From: Ogataea parapolymorpha DL-1
Taxonomy: Eukaryota > Ascomycota > Pichiomycetes > Pichiales > Pichiaceae
Length of the DNA: 64,000 bases
Assembly: GCF_000187245.1 (NCBI RefSeq)
Contig: NC_027860.1
Span: forward strand, 1,302,001 to 1,366,000
Direction: 5' to 3'
The notes under the pieces are model-generated. The model did not search any database and was not told where the DNA came from. It was given only the letters and a program-made list of their open reading frames with translations. This document shows positions 53,057 through 62,662 of this stretch, piece by piece. Made by a program: the position numbers and the translations under genes. The first letter of the stretch is position 1, and every line of letters begins with the position of its first letter.

Positions 53057-55288
53057 ATGTCGGAAACGACACCCATCTATCTTCCAGAGAAGCTGCCGTA
53101 TCCATTGACGATAGTGAAGATCGGAGTGTCTGAAGGGGAAGAAATCAAACGACACACGTCTATTGTATACTACAAATATTTTGATTTTGAGCCCGTTCCC
53201 CTAAGCGAGGAGGACGAGTCGAAGAGCGACGATGCAGAGCGCAGATTAGTGAAAGTGGAGTATGTTGGTTCATTCGAGTGTCCCTTGGAAGGAAAGGTGG
53301 CATCAATTGACGTGAAAGTGGGCGACAAGCTGAAAGACGCCTCCAGCAAAATAATGGAGATTATTGAGCCCTGCAGCCATTCGATCCAATATGGTGGTCT
53401 TTGCGCGTTGTGCGGCAAAAATGTCGAGGATTTGGACTACACAGGTTTTAACGACAAAGACAGAGCTCCAATTTCGATGTCTCACGGCACTACGAACCTA
53501 AAAGTGTCTACTAAGGAGGCTGAAAACATTGAACGAAGCTCAACGCAGAGACTACTCAAGGAGGAAAAGTTGTCATTAGTGGTGGATCTCGATCAGACAG
53601 TGATACATGCCACTGTGGACCCCACGGTTGGCGAATGGATGTCTGATCCAACAAACCCCAACTACGAGTCGATTAAAGACGTGCGGTCATTTTGTCTTGA
53701 AGAGGAACCTATTTTGCCTCCAAATTACAAAGGACCCAAGCCACCTTCCCACAAACGATGGTACTATGTGAAGCTGAGACCTGGCTTGCAAGAATTCTTG
53801 GAGAAGGTGTCCAAACTGTACGAATTACACATTTACACCATGGCAACGCGGTCGTATGCCAAGAGTATAGCCAAAATAATAGACCCAGACGGCATATACT
53901 TTGGAGACCGAATACTGTCTAGAGACGAGAGCGGATCGCTGACGCAGAAGACTCTCAAAAGACTTTTCCCCGTTGATACGTCCATGGTGGTTGTGATCGA
54001 TGACAGAGGAGACGTGTGGAACTGGTCACCCAATTTGATCAAGGTTGTTCCGTATGACTTTTTCGTTGGAATTGGGGACATCAACTCGAGTTTCTTGCCT
54101 CGACAGAGCACGCTGCTGGGCCCTTCGAAACGGAGACGGTCTGTCAACAAGCTTGAAGACCAGATGAACAGCGTGAAAGAGCTGCGGGAGCTTAGTAAAA
54201 ACGCAGACGAAGACACAGTGATCACGGAAGATGAGGAAGGCTCCGAGAGCAGCGGTAGCGACTCGCCGAAAGAGGACGACGACAACGAAGCAAATGTCTA
54301 CGACGAGACCGATAGAAACAAGGTCAACGTGTCTCTTCCACAGGCGGGCTACTCGCCTGTGGATCGGATGATGGAGCTAAATGAAGGAGAGGAAAATAAG
54401 GAACTTCTTGCTGCGCAAGAGACGGAAAGAAGTACTGTTCTAGAACAGCAATTGCAAAACAGACCGTTGGCAAAATTGCAGGAAAATCTCGAGCGAATCA
54501 TTGAGGAAGACGTTGTCAAAGACCATCCGCAGGTCAGAGAGGAGCACAACTTACTATGCGACGACGATAATGAGTTGGAAACCCTGGGACAGGCTCTGGT
54601 GCGAATCCATAACGAATTTTATTTTGAGGTGGAAAAGTCCAGCAAGACCCTGCCAGACGTCAAGGATATCATGACTTCGATGAAGCAATTGGTGTTCCAA
54701 GGCTACGTTTTTCTTCTGAGTGGTGTTTTGCCCCTGGGGACTCCGCTGGAAACGGCAGATATCGTTATCTGGGCGAAATCATTTGGTGCTTCGTTTGTTG
54801 CAAACTACAACAGATCTGTCACGCATGTTATCTGCAAAAATCCGGGAACGTTTAAAGTGCGACTGGCGAAGTCAATAGACCCTAACGTTCATGTTGTGAA
54901 TCCGGATTGGCTTTTCAGCTGCATTGCGTTATGGGAGAAAGTTCCTGAAGAAGATTACGCCATGAAGGTGGACGGCTTGCTATCTGAAAATGAAGTGAAT
55001 GCGTACATCAAAAGCCACAACATCGGCGATAGCAAGCTGGATGGCGAGGATCTTGACTGGGAGGAGATAGACGAGGAGATGAAGGAGTTTTTGGGGTCTG
55101 ACTATGACGAAGATGAGGAAGACGAGGAAGAGCAGGAAGCAGACGAGAGCCGTTTGAAGAGAGAAAGAGACGACGAAGATGGTGACGTTTCAGGCAATGA
55201 CAAAAAGCAGAAATTGGAGCAGGACGAAGAGAGCGACTACGACTTGGAACAAGAGCTGCTTGCGGACCTGGAGGATCTGGAAGAGTGA
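53057..55288 (+). CDS. FCP1: RNA polymerase II CTD phosphatase Fcp1
   Basis: Dephosphorylates the heptad-repeat tail of RNA polymerase II so the enzyme can be recycled. The 743-residue protein has the lipoyl-like N-domain, then the FCP homology domain with the catalytic DxDxT motif (DLDQT, Asp177 and Asp179) and LRPGLQEFLEKVSKLYELHIYTMATRSYA, VIDDRGDVW. A BRCT domain follows at about 545-645 (LVFQGYVFLLSGVLP ... VVNPDWLFSCIALWEKVPE), and the C-terminus is acidic with a KRERDDE basic patch, as expected for TFIIF binding. The ATG at 53057 is the first that matches the family. Confidence 0.96.
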   Translation: MSETTPIYLPEKLPYPLTIVKIGVSEGEEIKRHTSIVYYKYFDFEPVPLSEEDESKSDDAERRLVKVEYVGSFECPLEGKVASIDVKVGDKLKDASSKIMEIIEPCSHSIQYGGLCALCGKNVEDLDYTGFNDKDRAPISMSHGTTNLKVSTKEAENIERSSTQRLLKEEKLSLVVDLDQTVIHATVDPTVGEWMSDPTNPNYESIKDVRSFCLEEEPILPPNYKGPKPPSHKRWYYVKLRPGLQEFLEKVSKLYELHIYTMATRSYAKSIAKIIDPDGIYFGDRILSRDESGSLTQKTLKRLFPVDTSMVVVIDDRGDVWNWSPNLIKVVPYDFFVGIGDINSSFLPRQSTLLGPSKRRRSVNKLEDQMNSVKELRELSKNADEDTVITEDEEGSESSGSDSPKEDDDNEANVYDETDRNKVNVSLPQAGYSPVDRMMELNEGEENKELLAAQETERSTVLEQQLQNRPLAKLQENLERIIEEDVVKDHPQVREEHNLLCDDDNELETLGQALVRIHNEFYFEVEKSSKTLPDVKDIMTSMKQLVFQGYVFLLSGVLPLGTPLETADIVIWAKSFGASFVANYNRSVTHVICKNPGTFKVRLAKSIDPNVHVVNPDWLFSCIALWEKVPEEDYAMKVDGLLSENEVNAYIKSHNIGDSKLDGEDLDWEEIDEEMKEFLGSDYDEDEEDEEEQEADESRLKRERDDEDGDVSGNDKKQKLEQDEESDYDLEQELLADLEDLEE

Positions 55289-55565
55289 GTGATGTAAAGT
55301 AGCCAAATAGCGTGACCAGCCACTAAATTTAAAAATAGTTAGCCACGCCAGAGGCGCAGTCAAAAGAAGACCGTTGATTTTTTTTTGTACTGATTCTTGA
55401 CTTAATAAACAACCGGCAGAAGGTGCAACTTAATAACTAAAGATCCATATTGGTGCTCTCGTTTTGGCTAGACGCGTTCTCTGATCTGGGTAGTAAAGAA
55501 ACCATAATAATACCAGTTGCGATCATACTTTTTGCAGGCAATAGGTTGAATCGCCTAAACATACA

Positions 55566-57299
55566 ATGTCTGTTGTGACGACCACCCTAATACAAAATAC
55601 AAATGGAGCACCGGAAGCCGTTATTGCATACATTTCACACGTGGTGAAGCTTTGGGAGCAGTTCATCCAGGGGGTAGAAAAAGTTCCTGGTGGTTCCCTG
55701 GTGCTAAACTACATTCGTGCTTCGCATAAAAATGATCCATGGAGAACACTTTTAGAGGTTTTGCTTGCACTAGTCGCCATTCGGTACTTTTTTGCATCAA
55801 AATATTCACAAGATGAAAAGGAAAAAGTTCATTTGTCGGAGAAGGAGATCCAGGAGCTGATTGACGACTGGGAGCCAGAGCCGTTCGCCCCTCCGCTCAG
55901 AAAAGAAGAGAGATGGGAGCTCGACGCCATTCCTATGGTGAAGGGCGCTGCTGGTAACCGCGTAGCGCTAGAGGATCCCAAAACCGGCCACGTTATTCCT
56001 AACTTACTCAACATGGCATCCAGAGACTTCCTGAACATGGGGCTGAACGAGAACGTGAAGCAGCGTGCCATCAAGACCATTCGCGAATGTGGAGTTGGTG
56101 CGTGCAGCCCGATGAACTTTTATGGAACACAGGACGTTCATGTGCGTCTAGGAGAGGACCTGGCACGGTTCCTGGGAGCGGAAGAGGGTATCATTTATGG
56201 GCAGGATTATTGTACTTCTACCTCTGTTTTGCCTTGTTTCCTGAAAAGAGGAGATATAGTGATTGTTGACGGAGGGGTTTCAGTTGCTTTGCAGAAAGCT
56301 GCCCTGATTTCCAGATGTCATATTGAGTGGTTCAACCACAACGATTTGGACCATTTGGAAGAGATTTTGGAGTCTTTGCAGGAAGAGTTACGCGAAGGAC
56401 CGCTCAACAGAAGATTTATCGTTACGGAGGCACTTTCTGAGAATTTTGGAGACTCGCCAGATCTGAAGAGACTGGTGGAGATCAAAAACAAGTACAAGTT
56501 TAGACTGTACCTTGACGAAACGTATTCGATCGGAACTTTGGGCGCCAATGGCCGTGGGCTGCCGGAAGTGTACGGAATTCCAAGATCAGAGATTGAGATC
56601 ACCGTGGGCTCTTTGGCACACGCTCTTGGTTCCAGTGGAGGTTTCTGTGTTGGATGCCGTGATATGGCTTACTACCAAATTCTTTCCTCCAACGCTTACG
56701 TGTTTTCCGCTGCTCTGCCTCCATACAGTGCAAGTGCAGCCTCTGCCGTTATTTCGATGCTGGAAGAGGCAGAGGAGCCGGGAAAGGTCAACAGATACGT
56801 GAAGCCATTGCAGGATAATACCCAGCTATTGTACTCGCTGCTCAAACAATCAAAGAAGCTGCAGCAGGTGGTGTCTGTGAGATCTGCCGAATACTCGCCG
56901 GTGATAATATTGAGACTGGCGCCTGCTTTGCGCAAGAAGCTCAACCTGCCCGAGAGCTATGGTGGACCGGGCTCTGATGTGCTCAAGGCCATCAAAAACG
57001 GCCACGAAGAAGGGTATTTTTCGCGTGATTACAACCGGGAAAACTATCTGCTACAAAAAATGATTGACGAGCTCATTGGCCGGGGCGTTCTGATCACCAG
57101 GTCAAAAAGAGTCCTACACCATGAACTGCTACCGGTGGTGCCTACATTGTTAATCAATGTCAATGCGGGATTCAACGAGAAGGATATCCAGCACGCATAT
57201 GAGTGCATTGAGGATACTATTTCAACGACGTTGTCTGGGCTAGATGCCAATGGTTTCAACCAGCTAGTACAGCAATTAGAGAAGACTAATATAATATAG
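55566..57299 (+). CDS. LCB1: Serine palmitoyltransferase subunit 1
   Basis: Non-catalytic partner of Lcb2 in the first step of sphingolipid synthesis, in the ER membrane. The 577-residue protein has a membrane helix near residues 60-80 (LLEVLLALVAIRYFFA), then an alpha-oxoamine synthase fold with LNMASRDFLNMG, ACSPMNFYGTQDVHVRLGEDLARFLG and RLYLDETYSIGTLGANGRGLPE. The PLP-lysine loop reads GSLAHALGSSGG, without the lysine, as expected for Lcb1 rather than Lcb2. It lies in a region with a 277-bp upstream gap, and tRNA-Arg follows on the other strand. Confidence 0.95.
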   Translation: MSVVTTTLIQNTNGAPEAVIAYISHVVKLWEQFIQGVEKVPGGSLVLNYIRASHKNDPWRTLLEVLLALVAIRYFFASKYSQDEKEKVHLSEKEIQELIDDWEPEPFAPPLRKEERWELDAIPMVKGAAGNRVALEDPKTGHVIPNLLNMASRDFLNMGLNENVKQRAIKTIRECGVGACSPMNFYGTQDVHVRLGEDLARFLGAEEGIIYGQDYCTSTSVLPCFLKRGDIVIVDGGVSVALQKAALISRCHIEWFNHNDLDHLEEILESLQEELREGPLNRRFIVTEALSENFGDSPDLKRLVEIKNKYKFRLYLDETYSIGTLGANGRGLPEVYGIPRSEIEITVGSLAHALGSSGGFCVGCRDMAYYQILSSNAYVFSAALPPYSASAASAVISMLEEAEEPGKVNRYVKPLQDNTQLLYSLLKQSKKLQQVVSVRSAEYSPVIILRLAPALRKKLNLPESYGGPGSDVLKAIKNGHEEGYFSRDYNRENYLLQKMIDELIGRGVLITRSKRVLHHELLPVVPTLLINVNAGFNEKDIQHAYECIEDTISTTLSGLDANGFNQLVQQLEKTNII

Positions 57300-57325
57300 T
57301 TAGTGCTATTGAGCTTGCACGAAAA

Positions 57326-57357
57326 TTCAAAAAAAATTCAAAAAAAATTCAAAAAAA
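57326..57357 (-). terminator. Tandem T-tracts after tRNA-Arg, Pol III terminator
   Basis: Three 11-bp units of TTC plus seven or eight A (plus strand) begin at 57326, 57337 and 57348. On the tRNA strand these read as T7-T8 runs starting about 4 nt after the tRNA 3' end. Any one of them would terminate RNA polymerase III; the repetition gives fail-safe stops. They also form the LCB1 3' flank. Confidence 0.7.
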
Positions 57358-57361
57358 GTAT

Positions 57362-57434
57362 CTCCCCCACCAGGACTTGAACCTGGAACCTTCCGGTTCG
57401 TAGCCGAACGCGATAACCTTTACGCTATAAGGGA
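57362..57434 (-). tRNA. tRNA-Arg(ACG)
   Basis: A 73-nt cloverleaf can be drawn on the minus strand. The acceptor is TCCCTTA/TGGGGGA with two G-U pairs and discriminator G. The D arm has GCG/CGC. The anticodon stem is TTCGG/CCGGA with loop CTACGAA, hence anticodon ACG (Arg, reads CGN after inosine formation). The T arm is CCAGG/CCTGG with loop TTCAAGT. The B box GGTTCAAGTCC is standard, and no intron is present. It resembles the S. cerevisiae tRNA-Arg(ACG) in the anticodon and T arms. Confidence 0.93.
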
Positions 57435-58084
57435 AAATACTGTAAGAGTAGAATAACACGGAGTACTAATAGTCGCTCACTGCATCGAGATGCCTAAAGT
57501 GCTCGAGTTGTCTCGACCAACAATAATGCCCATAATCCGTCTTTTCTGATTCCGGAGCCGGAGAAAACTAAAAAGACAACTTACTCCCGAGACGCAGGGG
57601 ACATTGTGTGCACATAAAAATCACCCCTCTGTAATGCTGAGTGACGCATGCACTGTCTTCCCAGGCAACTTCGTCGTCTGAAACCCAGCCTACTATGACA
57701 GCTACGCACAAATGCCAATCTTCAAAAGCCGCACCACCGGCTAACAAAAAAAAAATCCAAGATACCCGACTGGCAGGACCGAGTGTTAGTTACAAAAAAG
57801 GTGGTGCGAATCCTATCTACGGCTCCGGAAAATTAATAGACAATGCCACGCTGCACCAATTTACGTGCACTGCCAGTAGGCAGTTTCCCAATTGATGTAA
57901 TCTTGTCAGCTCATGCATGCATCTTCTATTTTGATGTACGGTCATATTGAATGGTGAAAAATACTCTCGTAAGGAGTTTTGCGGCAAAATCTTGTATATC
58001 CTTCTTTCTGCAAAAGATTTAAAAGGCACAACCGCTTCTATTGGGATTCTCCCGTCTTTGCATAATATGGCCAAATAAGCATCC
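57435..58084. other. Intergenic region between tRNA-Arg and Zn2Cys6 gene
   Basis: A 650-bp region holding the upstream side of the tRNA and the promoter of the Zn2Cys6 gene. An 84-codon plus-strand frame at 57641-57895 starts with GTG and is composed of low-complexity Ser/Thr/Lys; I reject it as a gene. No long terminal repeat or second tRNA was recognised, although tRNA flanks are common retrotransposon targets in yeasts. Confidence 0.5.
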
Positions 58085-60046
58085 ATGTTTCCATACCAAA
58101 CTCCTCCTGATGGCTACCCCAACAACCCTGGACAGCAAAATCTGCAGTCGTTCTCCTATTCGACCTTTGTGGATCCTTCGCTGCAACGACGTGGCTCTGG
58201 ATCCAGACGGCCCCGAGCAAAATTCAGCTGCCAGAACTGCCACAATAGAAAAGTACGATGCGACATCTCGGTCAAAAACGACAACCTGTCCAACGCAACC
58301 TCCTTCATCCCCTGCACCAATTGCAAGCTAAACGGCACAACATGTCAGGCTTTCGAACGCAAAAAAATGTACGACACAAAGAGGAAAAGACAGCAGTCCA
58401 CGCAGGACCTGTTGCGCTCGGCTAGCGGCAAGGGTTCTTCAGACCTGCAGAAAAATGCCGAATTTGCTCCTGAATTATTTCTCGCTGCCAATTTGGACTC
58501 GATCACCGTGAAACCACATAATTTATCGGACAACCGGGTTTCCAAGATAGTCTCTCACAAACTGTGTCCGGATCCTATCTTCCTCGATGACTACTATGGC
58601 ACAACGAGCCCAAACCTCATCGTGAGCGAGCACACAAGGCTCGATCGAATAAAAAGTGACACACTGAAGGTGCCTCCTTTGGAGGTGTGCTGGCTGCTGA
58701 TCGACCGCTTTTTCGACAAACTCAACTACCAGCTACCCATTGTCAATCGCGAGGCATTCTACGAGCAGAACCAGAACCTACGCACACCGTCTTCTGCGTT
58801 GCTTCTGCTCGCCATTTTGTTTGCCGGCTCGAGGGACATTGACAGCGACCGGTGGTCCCCTGCACAGCTCCAGCAGCAAAAAACCATCACACAGCGTCTT
58901 TTCCAAAAGGCCCGACTTGCATACGAGACAGAGATCGAGACAGAGCCACTATGTATCGTCCAGACTCTCGTTATCTTCAGCTGTCACGCTCCGCACTATA
59001 CCAGCAGAGACCCGTTCTACTGGATCGAACTCGCACTGTTTACTGCCGAGCAGTACGGTTTCCATGTTTCCAACAGCCCGGAGCTCCGCGTCGTCTGGTG
59101 GATCGCATACACTCAGTACCATCTGCTGCACCTGGCTCATGTGATCAAACCAAACCACCCGCCTATCCAGCATGTCACAGAGGCCGATCTCAAGCTTTAC
59201 GGGCTGGATCAGTTGCAATGCGAGTACCTAATGGTGCTAATGCACATGTGCACGGTGCACACGCAAGCATGGACAATTCCTCCGGACGACAATACCGCGA
59301 TGAGAATCGACATGTTGTGGGCAGAGTGGTTCCACAGGCTCCCGAAAAGCCTGATTTATCGCATCGACTCGCGGGCCACTAAATCGGTCCTGTGTCTGGT
59401 GATCAATATGGTGCACCAGGCGTTTCTAATAATCAACCATAGGGCCAATGTTAGACGATTGACCCGCAACGGGCCCGTTTCCACGGAGTATTTCCCATCA
59501 TGGGCCATCACCATCAAAAGTGCATACCTGATCTCTGCAAGCACGCAGAATCTGGCCGAGATCAATGAGCTGCGACACTTCCTAGGCATCTTTCCGCAGC
59601 TACTGTACATATCGTGTCTTGGATACCTTCTGCACATCCACAGCGAGGACCTGAGAGTCAGAGAGATCGCACGAAACAAAATCAACTTTAATCTCCACCA
59701 TCTCGACAGCATGAGCTATAAGTGGCCTGTTGCCAATCAGCTTGTATACCAAATACGAAGACGTCTGGAGCTGAAATACGTTGCACCTCAAATCCAGATC
59801 TGCTCGACTCCTAGCGGGACGTTCGACGTTGCCCAACTGTATCACTGCTTCCTATCGAAGTCAAGAACCTCCATTCCTAATTTGATCCAGTCCCAAGAAT
59901 CTGAAAGCGACGACTTTGTCTATTTGTCGAGGAAGTTCGAGCTGGGAGACGTTTTCTGGAACCCGCAAATGGTCACATACCCGGGCATAGAGTTACAGAA
60001 TCAGCTTCGGGTTCCGGATGACCACCTCTCGTTCGTGTTTTCGTGA
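58085..60046 (+). CDS. Zn(II)2Cys6 transcription factor, CTF1/Far-like
   Basis: The 653-residue protein has a binuclear zinc cluster with Cys at 49, 52, 59, 77, 80 and 87 (C-x2-C-x6-C-x17-C-x2-C-x6-C) and the DNA-contact segment HNRKVRC. A basic linker (RKKMYDTKRKRQQ) follows, and then a fungal-specific regulatory domain from about 190 (PPLEVCWLLIDRFFDKLNYQLPIVNREAFYEQN, LLLLAILFAGSRDIDSDRW). That domain layout resembles fatty-acid and cutinase regulators (CTF1, FarA/B). The linker between the third and fourth Cys is unusually long (17). The target genes cannot be read from sequence; a carbon-source regulator is plausible in this yeast but not shown. Confidence 0.8.
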   Translation: MFPYQTPPDGYPNNPGQQNLQSFSYSTFVDPSLQRRGSGSRRPRAKFSCQNCHNRKVRCDISVKNDNLSNATSFIPCTNCKLNGTTCQAFERKKMYDTKRKRQQSTQDLLRSASGKGSSDLQKNAEFAPELFLAANLDSITVKPHNLSDNRVSKIVSHKLCPDPIFLDDYYGTTSPNLIVSEHTRLDRIKSDTLKVPPLEVCWLLIDRFFDKLNYQLPIVNREAFYEQNQNLRTPSSALLLLAILFAGSRDIDSDRWSPAQLQQQKTITQRLFQKARLAYETEIETEPLCIVQTLVIFSCHAPHYTSRDPFYWIELALFTAEQYGFHVSNSPELRVVWWIAYTQYHLLHLAHVIKPNHPPIQHVTEADLKLYGLDQLQCEYLMVLMHMCTVHTQAWTIPPDDNTAMRIDMLWAEWFHRLPKSLIYRIDSRATKSVLCLVINMVHQAFLIINHRANVRRLTRNGPVSTEYFPSWAITIKSAYLISASTQNLAEINELRHFLGIFPQLLYISCLGYLLHIHSEDLRVREIARNKINFNLHHLDSMSYKWPVANQLVYQIRRRLELKYVAPQIQICSTPSGTFDVAQLYHCFLSKSRTSIPNLIQSQESESDDFVYLSRKFELGDVFWNPQMVTYPGIELQNQLRVPDDHLSFVFS

Positions 60047-60158
60047 ATGCAGCATGTATTATAATGTATACTAAATTTCAGGACTTGAGGCTGTGCACTA
60101 AAACTAGACAATAAATAATCTTAAATTAGAGGCAAATCAAGGCCAGTTTGCTAATTAG

Positions 60159-62360
60159 ATGTCCGCACCAAAGCAGCCGTTCCCGCCAGGGAAAGCGCAA
60201 TTGCTTTTTGTCAAGTCAAAGGTGTACATCCATGTGACCAATTCGAAGAAAGACAACGTTCCAGGGTACATTGTGATCGCCAAACCTTATATAGACTCTC
60301 CCAATCTGGATCTCGTGGTTGCTTTTATTCCAGAAACAGACGTGGACAAAGAGGACAAGGAGGCTCTAGACTATTTTGATCTGTACGGACTGGATGGAGA
60401 AAATACCAGTTTTTACGGTTCTGGCAGCACAGACAGGGGCTCCACGCAGGAGCTTATTTCCAGCAGTCATCTGCCTAAGGTGAACAAGTACATCACAAGG
60501 CCCAAGATGTCCTCGCTGTCGTCATACGCTTTTGGGTTGACCATCTCCAACATATACAGTATCCAGATCCGCCCCAAGGCCTCTACTTTGTGGTACGGGT
60601 CGGTGGTGTTACATCCTAAAAACTCGCTAGAAAAAGTGCCTGCTTTATTTTTCCACGATGACGAGTGCCCAGGGACCATTCGCGAGGAGAAATTGAAAAA
60701 CCAGAGTTTCAATCCTTTTGCAGAGAACATGAACGGCGGCCTGTATTGGGGTGGAGACCGATTTATCAGCTGTCTGCGGAATTACTGTGTGCTGGAGCAG
60801 TCTCCTTTGGAAAAGGGCATGGTATTGGTGAATCCTACCAAGGAAGATAGCATCAATTTTATTCCCAACATCATTGACACCAAGGATCCTTTGGAAAACG
60901 CCACACAGACGGTCGACCAGTTCATTACAAACGCAAAATGGAAGGTTTTGACCGGACTGGCCAGTATCACCTCGTTTGCCAGGAAACAGATCGGCCAGGT
61001 AGCAGAAAGCAATAAGATACCAGAACCTATCAAGAAATTATTGCAAAAGCCTGAAGTGCGGGTCATCGGCGACGAGTTTGATAGTGCAAATGTTTACTTG
61101 GCTAGATGGGCACTTGCGGTTCAGCAGGAGGCCGAAAAATCGCGGAAGCTTATCATCGGTAATAATTACTATCACCAACTTATCCAAAGTGAGCTAGGCG
61201 AGAATTTTGGCAATTTGACGCCATATGAGCTGTCGAAGGCTACGAGGCTCAAGCCAGTGTCAGGCATCGAGTGGACCAATATGTTTGATAGTGCCGGCAG
61301 ACTGCAAATAACTGTGGAGGAGGTGAAAGATCGAATTTTCCATGGCGGTCTCGAGCCTTCTGCACGCAAAGAGGCATGGCTTTTCTTGTTAGGAGTGTTT
61401 CCTTGGGACACCAGTCGACACGAGAGAGAACAGCTTATCCAATCATTACATGATAGCTACAACGAATACAAAGAAAAATGGAAATCAGATATGGAGCGAC
61501 AGATGAACGATGAATTTTGGAAAGACCAAAAAGTGAGGATCCACAAAGATATCCGCAGGACCGACCGCGACATCGAAATGTTCAAGCCTGCTTCTCCAGA
61601 GAACGATAATGATGAAGACGACGAGAACGGTGATTTTGGCAACCCTAACCTCACCGTTTTAAGAGATATATTGTTTTCCTACAATGAGCTAAACTACAAT
61701 TTGGGCTATGTGCAGGGGATGAGTGATCTTCTCTCGCCAGTGTACTACGTGATACAGGACGAGTCGCTTTCCTTTTGGGCGTTTGCATCATTCATGGAGT
61801 CAATGGAGCGCAACTTTGTCAAGGACCTTAGTGGAATGAAACTCCAGATGCAGACACTAAATGAGCTTGTGCAGTTCATGATCCCAGAGCTGTATCTGCA
61901 TTTGGAGAAGTGCGATGCCAACAGCTTGTTTTTCTTTTTCAGAATGCTGCTTGTATGGTTCAAACGAGAGCTATCTTTTGAGGACACAATGAGGCTCTGG
62001 GAAATACTATGGACCAACTACTACTCTTCGCAGTTCGTTCTCTTTTTCGCCCTTGCCATCATGGAGAAGAACTCGAAAATCATCATCAACAATCTGAATC
62101 AGTTTGACCAGATCCTCAAGTTCATGAATGACTTGAGTGGCCATTTGGACGTTGACGACCTGCTTATGCGCGCAGAGCTGTTATTCCTTAAATTCAGACA
62201 GATGGTTGAGTTACTTGACAGGAAGAACTCGAAGACTGGCGCACACGCTTTGAAGGAGACTACGGAGACGGTTGTTAGCGACGAGCTGCGTCAGCTGCTC
62301 TCAAAAGAGCCTGTTATCCAAAAAGAAGAGCCAAGAACTAGCGACACTCCATTCGGTTGA
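60159..62360 (+). CDS. GYP7: Rab GTPase-activating protein Gyp7
   Basis: TBC-domain GAP that in S. cerevisiae acts on the vacuolar Rab Ypt7. The 733-residue protein has the conserved Gyp7 N-terminal region (LLFVKSKVYIHVTNSKKDNVPGYIVI, LWYGSVVLHP). The TBC domain at about 400-690 carries the Arg finger in IHKDIRR (Arg467, RTDR following) and the Gln finger in YVQGMSDL (Gln519). An acidic insert (NDNDEDDENGD) lies between the two. The ATG at 60159 is the first in frame. Confidence 0.93.
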   Translation: MSAPKQPFPPGKAQLLFVKSKVYIHVTNSKKDNVPGYIVIAKPYIDSPNLDLVVAFIPETDVDKEDKEALDYFDLYGLDGENTSFYGSGSTDRGSTQELISSSHLPKVNKYITRPKMSSLSSYAFGLTISNIYSIQIRPKASTLWYGSVVLHPKNSLEKVPALFFHDDECPGTIREEKLKNQSFNPFAENMNGGLYWGGDRFISCLRNYCVLEQSPLEKGMVLVNPTKEDSINFIPNIIDTKDPLENATQTVDQFITNAKWKVLTGLASITSFARKQIGQVAESNKIPEPIKKLLQKPEVRVIGDEFDSANVYLARWALAVQQEAEKSRKLIIGNNYYHQLIQSELGENFGNLTPYELSKATRLKPVSGIEWTNMFDSAGRLQITVEEVKDRIFHGGLEPSARKEAWLFLLGVFPWDTSRHEREQLIQSLHDSYNEYKEKWKSDMERQMNDEFWKDQKVRIHKDIRRTDRDIEMFKPASPENDNDEDDENGDFGNPNLTVLRDILFSYNELNYNLGYVQGMSDLLSPVYYVIQDESLSFWAFASFMESMERNFVKDLSGMKLQMQTLNELVQFMIPELYLHLEKCDANSLFFFFRMLLVWFKRELSFEDTMRLWEILWTNYYSSQFVLFFALAIMEKNSKIIINNLNQFDQILKFMNDLSGHLDVDDLLMRAELLFLKFRQMVELLDRKNSKTGAHALKETTETVVSDELRQLLSKEPVIQKEEPRTSDTPFG

Positions 62361-62662
62361 GTATGTATTTACGTAATCAAACAGACCAGGGGGCGCGGGC
62401 TCTTGGCACCTTTGCACCGATGTAATACGGTTGCGAAAAAAAAAACCTTTCACCATCCAAAGGCTTCATTGTGAACAGGCGATTGTTGTACTGTTGTCAT
62501 TTCTACTGAAACAGACTTTGCCAACTCCAAATTTCGTTCCACAAAGTATATTCGTTTTCATACGCACATCAGCGGTGTAAGGAAGCTTGATAACAACCTG
62601 GACCCGATTGTTTATTTTTTTAATCAAAACATCAAAACACCAGCAGCTCAGAAAAAATAACA
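62361..62662. other. RAP1 promoter region
   Basis: 302 bp between GYP7 and RAP1. It has an A10 run near 62435, an A/T-rich stretch at 62610-62640 and a CAATGG context at the RAP1 ATG. I did not find a telomere-repeat-like or ACACCCAYACAYY-type Rap1 site that would suggest autoregulation. Confidence 0.45.

Noticed and set aside
55289..55565. Possible intron or exon upstream of LCB1
   Set aside because: The LCB1 ATG at 55566 gives the full conserved N-terminus, and no GT...TACTAAC...AG set was found.
57641..57895. 84-codon frame upstream of the Zn2Cys6 gene
   Set aside because: Begins with GTG and is low-complexity; a nuclear yeast gene would need ATG.
58085..60046. Naming the Zn2Cys6 gene as the methanol regulator Mpp1
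   Set aside because: The domain type and size are compatible, but I see nothing specific; length differs from what I recall, so no symbol was given.
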